64,000 nucleotides of DNA, taken from positions 43,416,090-43,480,089 of the forward strand of contig OZ038382.1 in assembly GCA_964036045.1 (NCBI GenBank), in the 5' to 3' direction. This document shows positions 47,553 through 60,300 of the stretch, piece after piece. The position numbers and the translations under genes are program-made. The stretch comes from Eutreptiella sp. 'Long Island Sound 2002'. Its lineage: Eukaryota; Euglenozoa; Euglenophyceae; Eutreptiales; Eutreptiaceae. Below the pieces are notes generated by a model that saw only the letters and a list, made by a program, of their open reading frames with translations, did not search any database and was not told where the DNA came from. How positions within the stretch are numbered: the first letter of the stretch is position 1; each line of letters begins with the position of its first letter.

Positions 47553-49223
47553 ATGAAGTGTGGTGATACTTGCCGACACAATATCTCAAAATTGAATTCG
47601 GGACTTTCTGTCAAGTTATTGCAGCTCCCCCTTCAGCGTTCCGGGAAGGCATTAGAAGAAAATTTAGAAGGGGCATGTTCCATATTTTTGCAAAAAAGTT
47701 TCATTTTGGTACGCCACATTTATTGGATTTTCAGTTTGCTGCGTGGTGGTTGGCTAGGCTGTACGCGTGCTTTCGTAAAGTGGCACCTTTGGCCCTACCC
47801 GTTGAAGTTTTCGCTCTGGTCCACTGCCACCACACACCCACACTGCCATTGCACCCCCCGCCACCCCCGCGCGCGCGCGCTCGCTCGCCTCGTCTCGTCA
47901 AGCCAAGGCATGGCTGGCTTGGCTTGGCATGGTATGGTATGGCTTGGTGTGAGAGCCAGGTGCTTTCATAATGAAGTGTGGTGATACTTGCCGACACAAT
48001 ATCTCAAAATTGAATTCGGGACTTTCTGTCAAGTTATTGCAGCTCCCCCTTCAGCGTTCTGGGAAGGCATTAGAAGAAAATTTAGAAGGGGCATGTTCCA
48101 TATTTTTGCAAAAAAGTTTCATTTTGGTACGCCACATTTATTGGATTTTCAGGTTGCTGCGTGGTGGTTGGCTAGGCTGTACGCGTGCTTTCGTAAAGTG
48201 GCACCTTTGGCCCTACCCGTTGAAGTTTTCGCTCTGGTCCACTGCCACCACACACCCACACTGCCATTGCACCCCCCGCCACCCCGCGCGCGCGCGCTCG
48301 CTCGCCTCGTCTCGTCAAGCCAAGGCATGGCTGGCTTGGCTTGGCATGGTATGGTATGGCTTGGTGTGAGAGCCAGGTGCTTTCATAATGAAGTGTGGTG
48401 ATACTTGCCGACACAATATCTCAAAATTGAATTCGGGACTTTCTGTCAAGTTATTGCAGCTCCCCCTTCAGCGTTCCGGGAAGGCATTAGAAGAAAATTT
48501 AGAAGGGGCATGTTCCATATTTTTGCAAAAAAGTTTCATTTTGGTACGCCACATTTATTGGATTTTCAGGTTGCTGCGTGGTGGTTGGCTAGGCTGTACG
48601 CGTGCTTTCGTAGAGTGGCACCTTTCGCCCTACCCGTTGAAGTTTTCGCTCTGGTCCACTGCCACCACACACCCACACTGCCATTGCCCCCCCCGCCACC
48701 CCCGCGCGCGCGCGCTCGCTCGCCTCGTCTCGTCAAGCCAAGGCATGGCTGGCTTGGCTTGGCATGGTATGGTATGGCTTGGTGTGAGAGCCAGGTGCTT
48801 TCATAATGAAGTGTGGTGATACTTGCCGACACAATATCTCAAAATTGAATTCGGGACTTTCTGTCAAGTTATTGCAGCTCCCCCTTCAGCGTTCCGGGAA
48901 GGCATTAGAAGAAAATTTAGAAGGGGCATGTTCCATATTTTTGCAAAAAAGTTTAATTTTGGTACGCCGCATTTATTGGATTTTCAGGTTGCTGCGTGGT
49001 GGTTGGCTAGGCTGTACGCGTGCTTTCGTAAAGTTGCACCTTTGGCCCTACCCGTTGAAGTTTTCGCTCTGGTCCACTGCCACCACACACCCACACTGCC
49101 ATTGCACCCCCCGCCACCCCGGCGCGCGCGCGCTCGCTCGCCTCGTCTCGTCAAGCCAAGGCATGGCTGGCTTGGCTTGGCATGGTATGGTATGGCTTGG
49201 TGTGAGAGCCAGGTGCTTTCATA

Positions 49224-51313
49224 ATGAAGTGTGGTGATACTTGCCGACACAATATCTCAAAATTGAATTCGGGACTTTCTGTCAAGTTATTGCAGCTCCC
49301 CCTTCAGCGTTCCGGGAAGGCATTAGAAGAAAATTTAGAAGGGGCATGTTCCACATTTTTGCAAAAAAGTTTCATTTTGGTACGCCACATTTATTGGATT
49401 TTCAGGTTGCTGCGTGGTGGTTGGCTAGGCTGTACGCGTGCTTTCGTAAAGTGGCACCTTTGGCCCTACCCGTTGAAGTTTTCGCTCTGGTCCACAGCCA
49501 CCACACACCCACACTGCCATTGCACCCCCCGCCACCCCCGCGCGCGCGCGCTCGCTCGCCTCGTCTCGTCAAGCCAAGGCATGGCTGGCTTGGCTTGGCA
49601 TGGTATGGTATGGCTTGGTGTGAGAGCCAGGTGCTTTCATAATGAAGTGTGGTGATACTTGCCGACACAATATCTCAAAATTGAATTCGGGACTTTCTGT
49701 CAAGTTATTGCAGCTCCCCCTTCAGCGTTCCGGGAAGGCATTAGAAGAAAATTTAGAAGGGGCATGTTCCATATTTTTGCAAAAAAGTTTCATTTTGGTA
49801 CGCCACATTTATTGGATTTTCAGGTTGCTGCGTGGTGGTTGGCTAGGCTGTACGCGTGCTTTCGTAAAGTGGCACCTTTCGCCCTACCCGTTGAAGTTTT
49901 CGCTCTGGTCCACTGCCACCACACACCCACACTGCCATTGCACCCCCCGCCACCCCCGTGCGCGCGCGCTCGCTCGCCTCGTCTCGTCAAGCCAAGGCAT
50001 GGCTGGCTTGGCTTGGCATGGTATGGTATGGCTTGGTGTGAGAGCCAGGTGCTTTCATAATGAAGTGTGGTGATACTTGCCGACACAATATCTCAAAATT
50101 GAATTCGGGACTTTCTGTCAAGTTATTGCAGCTCCCCCTTCAGCGTTCCGGGAAGGCATTAGAAGAAAATTTAGAAGGGGCATGTTCCATATTTTTGCAA
50201 AAAAGTTTCATTTTGGTACGCAACATTTATTGGATTTTCAGGTTGCTGCGTGGTGGTTGGCTAGGCTGTACGCGTGCTTTCGTAAAGTGGCACCTTTGGC
50301 CCTACCCGTTGAAGTTTTCGCTCTGGTCCACAGCCACCACACACCCACACTGCCATTGCACCCCCCGCCACCCCCGCGCGCGCGCGCTCGCTCGCCTCGT
50401 CTCGTCAAGCCAAGGCATGGCTGGCTTGGCTTGGCATGGTATGGTATGGCTTGGTGTGAGAGCCAGGTGCTTTCATAATAAAGTGTGGTGATACTTGCCG
50501 ACACAATATCTCAAAATTGAATTCGGGACTTTCTGTCAAGTTATTGCAGCTCCCCCTTCAGCGTTCCGGGAAGGCATTAGAAGAAAATTTAGAAGGGGCA
50601 TGTTCCATATTTTTGCAAAAAAGTTTCATTTTGGTACGCCACATTTATTGGATTTTCAGGTTGCTGCGTGGTGGTTGGCTAGGCTGTACGCGTGCTTTCG
50701 TAAAGTGGCACCTTTGGCCCTACCCGTTGAAGTTTTCGCTCTGGTCCACTGCCACCACACACCCACACTGCCATTGCACCCCCCGCCACCCCCGCGCGCG
50801 CGCGCTCGCTCGCCTCGTCTCGTCAAGCCAAGGCATGGCTGGCTTGGCTTGGCATGGTATGGTATGGCTTGGTGTGAGAGCCAGGTGCTTTCATAATGAA
50901 GTGTGGTGATACTTGCCGCCACAATATCTCAAAATTGAATTCGGGACTTTCTGTCAAGTTATTGCAGCTCCCCCTTCAGCGTTCCGGGAAGGCATTAGAA
51001 GAAAATTTAGAAGGGGCATGTTCCATATTTTTGCAAAAAAGTTTCATTTTGGTACGCCACATTTATTGGATTATCAGGTTGCTGCGTGGTGGTTGGCTAG
51101 GCTGTACGCGTGCTTTCGTAAAGTGGCACCTTTGGCCCTACCCGTTGAAGTTTTCGCTCTGGTCCACAGCCACCACACACCCACACTGCCATTGCACCCC
51201 CCGCCACCCCCGCGCGCGCGCGCTCGCTCGCCTCGTCTCGTCAAGCCAAGGCATGGCTGGCTTGGCTTGGCATGGTATGGTATGGCTTGGTGTGAGAGCC
51301 AGGTGCTTTCATA
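49224..51313 (+). repeat. Dimeric (836 bp) higher-order repeat
   Basis: The variant GTCCACAGCC (consensus GTCCACTGCC) appears at 49496, 50332 and 51168, that is in every second monomer, spaced exactly 836 bp. The monomers between carry the consensus base. Confidence 0.8.
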
Positions 51314-54300
51314 ATGAAGTGTGGTGATACTTGCCGACACAATATCTCAAAATTGAATTCGGGACTTTCGGTCAAGTTATTGCAGCTCCCCCTTCAGCGT
51401 TCCGGGAAGGCATTAGAAGAAAATTTAGAAGGGGCATGTTCCATATTTTTGCAAAAAAGTTTCATTTTGGTACGCCACATTTATTGGATTTTCAGGTTGC
51501 TGCGTGGTGGTTGGCTAGGCTGTACGCGTGCTTTCGTAAAGTGGCACCTTTCGCCCTACCCGTTGAAGTTTTCGCTCTGGTCCACTGCCACCACACACCC
51601 ACACTGCCATTGCACCCCCCGCCACCCCCGCGCGCGCGCGCTCGCTCGCCTCGTCTCGTCAAGCCAAGGCATGGCTGGCTTGGCTTGGCATGGTATGGTA
51701 TGGCTTGGTGTGAGAGCCAGGTGCTTTCATAATGAAGTGTGGTGATACTTGCCGACACAATATCTCGAAATTGAATTCGGGACTTTCTGTCAAGTTATTG
51801 CAGCTCCCCCTTCAGCGTTCCGGGAAGGCATTAGAAGAAAATTTAGAAGGGGCATGTTCCATATTTTTGCAAAAAAGTTTCATTTTGGTACGCCACATTT
51901 ATTGGATTTTCAGGTTGCTGCGTGGTGGTTGGCTAGGCTGTACGCGTGCTTTCGTAAAGTGGCACCTTTGGCCCTACCCGTTGAAGTTTTCGCTCTGGTC
52001 CACTGCCACCACACACCCACACTGCCATTGCACCCCCCGCCACCCCCGCGCGCGCGCGCTCGCTCGCCTCGTCTCGTCAAGCCAAGGCATGGCTGGCTTG
52101 GCTTGACATGGTATGGTATGGCTTGGTGTGAGAGCCAGGTGCTTTCATAATGAAGTGTGGTGATACTTGCCGACATAATATCTCAAAATTGAATTCGGGA
52201 CTTTCTGTCAAGTTATTGCAGCTCCCCCTTCAGCGTTCCGGGAAGGCATTAGAAGAAAATTTAGAAGGGGCATGTTCCATATTTTTGCAAAAAAGTTTCA
52301 TTTTGGTACGCCACATTTATTGGATTTTCAGGTTGCTGCGTGGTGGTTGGCTAGGCTGTACGCGTGCTTTCGTAAAGTGGCACCTTTCGCCCTACCCGTT
52401 GAAGCTTTCGCTCTGGTCCACTGCCACCACACACCCACACTGCCATTGCACCCCCCGCCACCCCCGCGCGCGCGTGCTCGCTCGCCTCGTCTCGTCAAGC
52501 CAAGGCATGGCTGGCTTGGCTTGGCATGGTATGGTATGGCTTGGTGTGAGAGCCAGGTGCTTTCATAATGAAGTGGGGTGATACTTGCCGACACAATATC
52601 TCAAAATTGAATTCGGGACTTTCTGTCAAGTTATTGCAGCTCCCCCTTCAGCGTTCCGGGAAGGCATTAGAAGAAAATTTAGAAGGGGCATGTTCCATAT
52701 TTTTGCAAAAAAGTTTCATTTTGGTACGCCACATTTATTGGATTTTCAGGTTGCTGCGTGGTGGTTGGCTAGGCTGTACGCGTGCTTTCGTAAAGTGGCA
52801 CCTTTGGCCCTACCCGTTGAAGTTTTCGCTCTGGTCCACTGCCACCACACACCCACACTGCCATTGCACCCCCCGCCACCCCCGCGCGCGCGCGCTCGCT
52901 CGCCTCGTCTCGTCAAGCCAAGGCATGGCTGGCTTGGCTTGGCATGGTATGGTATGGCTTGGTGTGAGAGCCAGGTGCTTTCATAATGAAGTGTGGTGAT
53001 ACTTGCCGACACAATATCTCAAAATTGAATTCGGGACCTTCTGTCAAGTTATTGCAGCTCCCCCTTCAGCGTTCCGGGAAGGCATTAGAAGAAAATTTAG
53101 AAGGGGCATGTTCCATATTTTTGCAAAAAAGTTTCATTTTGGTACGCCACATTTATTGGATTTTCAGGTTGCTGCGTGGTGGTTGGCTAGGCTGTACGCG
53201 TGCTTTCGTAAAGTGGCACCTTTCGCCCTTGCCGTTGAAGTTTTTGCTCTGGTCCACTGCCACCACACACCCACACTGCCATTGCACCCCCCGCCACCCC
53301 CGCGCGCGCGCGCTCGCTCGCCTCGTCTCGTCAAGCCAAGGCATGGCTGGCTTGGCTTTGCATGGTATGGTATGGCTTGGTGTGAGAGCCAGGTGCTTTC
53401 ATAATGAAGTGTGGTGATACTTGCCGACACAATATCTCAAAATTGAATTCGGGACTTTCTGTCAAGTTATTGCAGCTCCCCCTTCAGCGTTCCGGGAAGG
53501 CATTAGAAGAAAATTTAGAAGGGGCATGTTCCATATTTTTGCAAAAAAGTCTCATTTTGGTACGCCACATTTATTGGATTTTCAGGTTGCTGCGTGGTGG
53601 TTGGCTAGGCTGTACGCGTGTCTTCGTAAAGTGGCACCTTTGGCCCTACCCGTTGAAGTTTTCGCTCTGGTCCACTGCCACCACACACCCACACTGCCAT
53701 TGCACCCCCCGCCACCCCCGCGCGCGCGCGCTCGCTCGCCTCGTCTCGTCAAGCCAAGGCATGGCTGGCTTGGCCTGGCATGGTATGGTATGGCTTGGTG
53801 TGAGAGCCAGGTGCTTTCATAATGAAGTGTGGTGATACTTGCCGACACAATATCTCAAAATTGAATTCCGGACTTTCTGTCAAGTTATTGCAGCTCCCCC
53901 TTCAGCGTTCCGGGAAGGCATTAGAAGAAAATTTAGAAGGGGCATGTTCCATATTTTTGCAAAAAAGTTTCATTTTGGTACGCCACATTTATTGGATTTT
54001 CAGGTTGCTGCGTGGTGGTTGGCTAGGCTGTACGCGTGCTTTCGTAAAGTGGCACCTTTCGCCCTACCCGTTGAAGTTTTCGCTCTGGTCCACTGCCACC
54101 ACACACCCACACTGCCATTGCACCCCCCGCCACCCCCGCGCGCGCGCGCTCGCTCGCCTCGTCTCGTCAAGCCAAGGCATGGCTGGCTTGGCTTGGCATG
54201 GTATGGTATGGCTTGGTGTGAGAGTCAGGTGCTTTCATAATGAAGTGTGGTGATACTTGCCGACACAATATCTCAAAATTGAATTCGGGACTTTCTGTCA

Positions 54301-57300
54301 AGTTATTGCAGCTCCCCCTTCAGCGTTCCGGGAAGGCATTAGAAGAAAATTTGGAAGGGGCATGTCCCATATTTTTGCAAAAAAGTTTCATTTTGGTACG
54401 CCACATTTATTGGATTTTCAGGTTGCTGCGTGGTGGTTGGCTAGGCTGTACGCGTGCTTTCGTAAAGTGGCACCTTTGGCCCTACCCGTTGAAGTTTTCG
54501 CTCTGGTCCACTGCCACCACACACCCACACTGCCATTGCACCCCCCGCCACCCCCGCGCGCGCGCGCTCGCTCGCCTCGTCTCGTCAAGCCAAGGCATGG
54601 CTGGCTTGGCTTGGCATGGTATGGTATGGCTTGGTGTGAGAGCCAGGTGCTTTCATAATGAAGTGTGGTGATACTTGCCGACACAATATCTCAAAATTGA
54701 ATTCGGGACTTTCTGTCAAGTTATTGCAGCTCCCCCTTCAGCGTTCCGGGAAGGCATTAGAAGAAAATTTAGAAGGGGCATGTTCCATATTTTTGCAAAA
54801 AAGTTTCATTTTGGTACGCCACATTTATTGGATTTTCAGGTTGCTGCGTGGTGGTTGGCTAGGCTGTACGCGTGCTTTCGTAAAGTGGCACCTTTGGCCC
54901 TACCCGTTGAAGTTTTCGCTCTGGTCCACTGCCACCACACACCCACACTGCCATTGCACCCCCCGCCACCCCCGCGCGCGCGCGCTCGCTCGCCTCGTCT
55001 CGTCAAGCCAAGGCATTGCTGGCTTGGCTTGGCATGGTATGGTATGGCTTGGTGTGAGAGCCAGGTGCTTTCATAATGAAGTGTGGTGATACTTGCCGAC
55101 ACAATATCTCAAAATTGAATTCGGGACTTTCTGTCAAGTTATTGCAGCTCCCCCTTCAGCGTTCCGGGGAGGCATTAGAAGAAAATTTAGAAGGGGCATG
55201 TTCCATATTTTTGCAAAAAAGTTGCATTTTGGTACGCCTAATTTATTGGATTTTCAGGTTGCTGCGTGGTGGTTGGCTAGGCTGTACGCGTGCTTTCGTA
55301 AAGTGGCACCTTTGGCCCTACCCGTTGACGTTTTCGCTCTGGTCCACTGCCACCACACACCCACACTGCCATTGCACCCCCCGCCACCCCCACGCGCGCG
55401 CGCTCGCTCGCCTCGTCTCGTCAAGCCAAGGCATGGCTGGCTTGGCTTGGCATGGTATGGTATGGCTTGGTGTGAGAGCCAGGTGCTTTCATAATGAAGT
55501 GTGGTGATACTTGCCGACACAATATCTCAAAATTGAATTCGGGACTTTCTGTCAAGTTATTGCAGCTCCCCCTTCAGCGTTCCGGGAAGGCATTAGAAGA
55601 AAATTTAGAAGGGGCATGTTCCATATTTTTGCGAAAAAGGTTTCATTTTGGTAGGCCACATTTATTGGATTTTCAGGTTGCTGCATGGTGGTTGGCTAGG
55701 CTGTACACGTGCTTTCGTAAAGTGGCACCTTTAGCCCTACCCGTTGAAGTTTTCGCTCTGGTCCACTGCCACCACACACCCACACTGCCATTGCACCCCC
55801 CGCCACCCCCGCGCGCGCGCGCTCGCTCGCCTCGTCTCGTCAAGCCAAGGCATGGCTGGCTTGGCTTGGCATGGTATGGTATGGCTTGGTGTGAGAGCCA
55901 GGTGCTTTCATAATGAAGTGTGGTGATACTTGCCGACACAATATCTCAAAATTGAATTCGGGACTTTCTGTCAAGTTATTGCAGCTCCCCCTTCAGCGTT
56001 CCGGGAAGGCATTAGAAGAAAATTTAGAAGGGGCATGTTCCATATTTTTGCAAAAAAGTTTCATTTTGGTACGCCACATTTATTGGATTTTCAGGTTGCT
56101 GCGTGGTGGTTGGCTAGGCTGTACGCGTGCTTTCGTAAAGTGGCACCTTTGGCCCTACCCGTTGAAGTTTTCGCTCTGGTCCACTGCCACCACACACCCA
56201 CACTGCCATTGCACCCCCCGCCACCCCCGCGCGCGCGCGCTCGCTCGCCTCGTCTCGTCAAGCCAAGGCATGGCTGGCTTGGCTTGGCATGGTATGGTAT
56301 GGCTTGGTGTGAGAGCCAGGTGCTTTCATAATGAAGTGTGGTGATACTTGCCGACACAATATCTCAAAATTGAATTCGGGACTTTCTGTCAAGTTATTGC
56401 AGCTCCCCCTTCAGCGTTCCGGGAAGGCATTAGAAGAAAATTTAGAAGGGGCATGTCCCATATTTTTGCAAAAAAGTTTCATTTTGGTACGCCACATTTA
56501 TTGGATTTTCAGGTTGCTGCGTGGTGGTTGGCTAGGCTGTACACGTGCTTTCGTAAAGTGGCACCTTTCGCCCTACCGGTTGAAGTTTTCGCTCTGGTCC
56601 ACTGCCACCACACACCCACACTGCCATTGCACCCCCCGCCACCCCCGCGCGCACGCGCTCGCTCGCCTCGTCTCGTCAAGCCAAGGCATGGCTGGCTTGG
56701 CTTGGCATGGTATGGTATGGCTTGGTGTGAGAGCCAGGTGCTTTCATAATGAAGTGTGGTGATACTTGCCGACACAATATCTCAAAATTGAATTCGGGAC
56801 TTTCTGTCAAGTTATTGCAGCTCCCCCTTCAGCGTTCCGGGAAGGCATTAGAAGAAAATTTAGAAGGGGCATGTTCCATATTTTTGCAAAAATGTTTCAT
56901 TTTGGTACGCCACATTTATTGGATTTTCAGGTTGCTGCGTGGTGGTTGGCTAGGCTGTACGCGTGCTTTCGTAAAGTGGCACCTTTGGCCCTACCCGTTG
57001 AAGTTTTCGCTCTGGTCCACTGCCACCACACACCCACACTGCCATTGCACCCCCGGCCACCCCCGCGCGCGCGCGCTCGCTCGCCTCGTCTCGTCAAGCC
57101 AAGGCATGGCTGGCTTGGCTTGGCATAGTATGATATGGCTTGGTGTGAGAGCCAGGTGCTTTCATAATGAAGTGTGGTGATACTTGCCGACACAATATCT
57201 CAAAATTGAATTCGGGACTTTCTGTCAAGTTATTGCAGCTCCCCCTTCAGCGTTCCGAGAAGGCATTAGAAGAAAATTTAGAAGGGGCATGTTCCATATT

Positions 57301-60300
57301 TTTGCAAAAAAGGTTCATTTTGGTACGCCACATTTATTGGATTTTCAGGTTGCTGCGTGGTGGTTGGCTAGGCTGTACGCGTGCTTTCGTAAAGTGGCAC
57401 CTTTGGCCCTACCCGTTGAAGTTTTCGCTCTGGTCCACTGCCACCACACACCCACACTGCCATTGCACCCCCCGCCACCCCCGCGCGCGCGCGCTCGCTC
57501 GCCTCGTCTCGTCAAGCCAAGGCATGGCTGGCTTGGCTTGGCATGGTATGGTATGGCTTGGTGTGAGAGCCAGGTGCTTTCATAATGAAGTGTGGTGATA
57601 CTTGCCGACACAATATCTCAAAATTGAATTCGGGACTTTCTGTCAAGTTATCGCAGCTCCCCCTTCAGCGTTCCGGGGAGGCATTAGAAGAAAATTTAGA
57701 AGGGGCATGTTCCATATTTTTGCAAAAAAGTTTCATTTTGGTACGCCACATTTATTGGATTTTCAGGTTGCTGCGTGGTGGTTGGCTAGGCTGTACGCGT
57801 GCTTTCGTAAAGTGGCACCTTTGGCCCTACCCGTTGAAGTTTTCGCTCTGGTCCACTGCCACCACACACCCACACTGCCATTGCACCCCCCGCCACCCCC
57901 GCGCGCGCGCGCTCGCTCGCCTCGTCTCGTCAAGCCAAGGCATGGCTGGCTTGGCTTGGCATGGTATGCTATGGCTTGGTGTGAGAGCCAGGTGCTTTCA
58001 TAATGAAGTGTGGTGATACTTGCCGACACAATATCTCAAAATTGAACTCGGGACTTTCTGTCAAGTTATTGCAGCTCCCCCTTCAGCGTTCCCAGAAGGC
58101 ATTAGAAGAAAATTTAGAAGGGGCATGTTCCATATTTTTGCAAAAAAGTTTCATTTTGGTACGCCACATTTATTGGATTTTCAGGTTGCTGCGTGGTGGT
58201 TGGCTAGGCTGTACGCGTGCTTTCGTAAAGTGGCACCTTTGGCCCTACCCGTTGAAGTTTTCGCTCTGGTCCACTGCCACCACACACCCACACTGCCATT
58301 GCACCCCCCGCCACCCCCGCGCGCGCGCGCTCGCTCGCCTCGTCTCGTCAAGCCAAGGCATGGCTGGCTTGGCTTGGCATGGTATGGTATGGCTTGGTGT
58401 GAGAGCCAGGTGCTTTCATAATGAAGTGTGGTGATACTTGCCGACACAATATCTCAAAATTGAATTCGGGACTTTCTGTCAAGTTATTGCAGCTCCCCCT
58501 TCAGCGTTCCGGGAAGGCATTAGAAGAAAATTTAGAAGGGGCATGTTCCATATTTTTGCAAAAAAGTTTCATTTTGGTACGCCACATTTATTGGATTTTC
58601 AGGTTGCTGCGTGGTGGTTGGCTAGGCTGTACGCGTGCTTTCGTAAAGTGGCACCTTTCGCCCTACCCGTTGAAGTTTTCGCTCTGGTCCACTGCCACCA
58701 CACACCCACACTGCCATTGCACCCCCCGCCACCCCGGCGCGCGCGCTCGCTCGCCTCGTCTCGTCAAGCCAAGGCATGGCTGGCTTGGCTTGGCATGGTA
58801 TGGTATGGCTTGGTGTGAGAGCCAGGTGCTTTCATAATGAAGTGTGGTGATACTTGCCGACACAATATCTCAAAATTGAATTCGGGACTTTCTGTCAAGT
58901 TATTGCAGCTCCCCCTTCAGCGTTCCGGGAAGGCATTAGAAGAAAATTTAGAAGGGGCATGTTCCATATTTTTGCAAAAAAGTTTCATTTTGGTACGCCA
59001 CATTTATTGGATTTTCAGGTTGCTGCGTGGTGGTTGGCTAGGCTGTACGCGTGCTTTCGTAAAGTGGCACCTTTGGCCCTACCCGTTGAAGTTTTCGCTC
59101 TGGTCCACTGCCACCACACATCCACACTGCCATTGCACCCCCCGCCACCCCCGCGCGCGCGCGCTCGCTCGCCTCATCTCGTCAAGCCAAGGCATGGCTG
59201 GCTTGGCTTGGCATGGTATGGTATGGCTTGGTGTGAGAGCCAGGTGCTTTCATAATGAAGTGTGGTGATACTTGCCGACACAATATCTCAAAATTGAATT
59301 CGGGACTTTCTGTCAAGTTATTGCAGCTCCCCCTTCAGCGTTCCGAGAAGGCATTAGAAGAAAATTTAGAAGGGGCATGTTCCATATTTTTGCAAAAAAG
59401 TTTCATTTCGGTACGCCACATTTATTGAATTTTCAGGTTGCTGCGTGGTGGTTGGCTAGGCTGTACGCGTGCTTTCGTAAAGTGGCACCTTTGGCCCTAC
59501 CCGTTGAAGTTTTCGCTCTGGTCCACTGCCACCACACACCCACACTGCCATTGCACCCCCCGCCACCCCCGCGCGCGCGCGCTCGCTCGCCTCGTCTCGT
59601 CAAGCCAAGGCATGGCTGGCTTGGCTTGGCATGGTATGGTATGGCTTGGTGTGAGAGCCAGGTGCTTTCATAATGAAGTGTGGTGATACTTGCCGACACA
59701 ATATCTCAAAATTGAATTCGGGACTTTCTGTCAAGTTATTGCAGCTCCCCCTTCAGCGTTCCGGGAAGGCATTAGAAGAAAATTTAGAAGGGGCATGTTC
59801 CATATTTTTGCAAAAAAGTTTCATTTTGGTACGCCACATTTATTGGATTTTCAGGTTGCTGCGTGGTGGTTGGCTAGGCTGTACGCGTGTTTTCGTAAAG
59901 TGGCACCTTTGGCCCTACCCGTCGAAGTTTTCGCTCTGGTCCACTGCCACCACACACCCACACTGCCATTGCACCCCCCGCCACCCCCGCGCGCGCGCGC
60001 TCGCTCGCCTCGTCTCGTCAAGCCAAGGCATGGCTGGCTTGGCTTGGCATGGTATGGTATGGCTTGGTGTGAGAGCCAGGTGCTTTCATAATGAAGTGTG
60101 GTGATACTTGCCGACATAATATCTCAAAATTGAATTCGGGACTTTCTGTCAAGTTATTGCAGCTCCCCCTTCAGCGTTCCGGGAAGGCATTAGAAGAAAA
60201 TTGTGAAGGGGCATGTTCCATATTTTTGCAAAAAAGTTTCATTTTGGTACGCCACATTTATTGGATTTTCAGGTTGCTGCGTGGTGGTTGGCTAGGCTGT

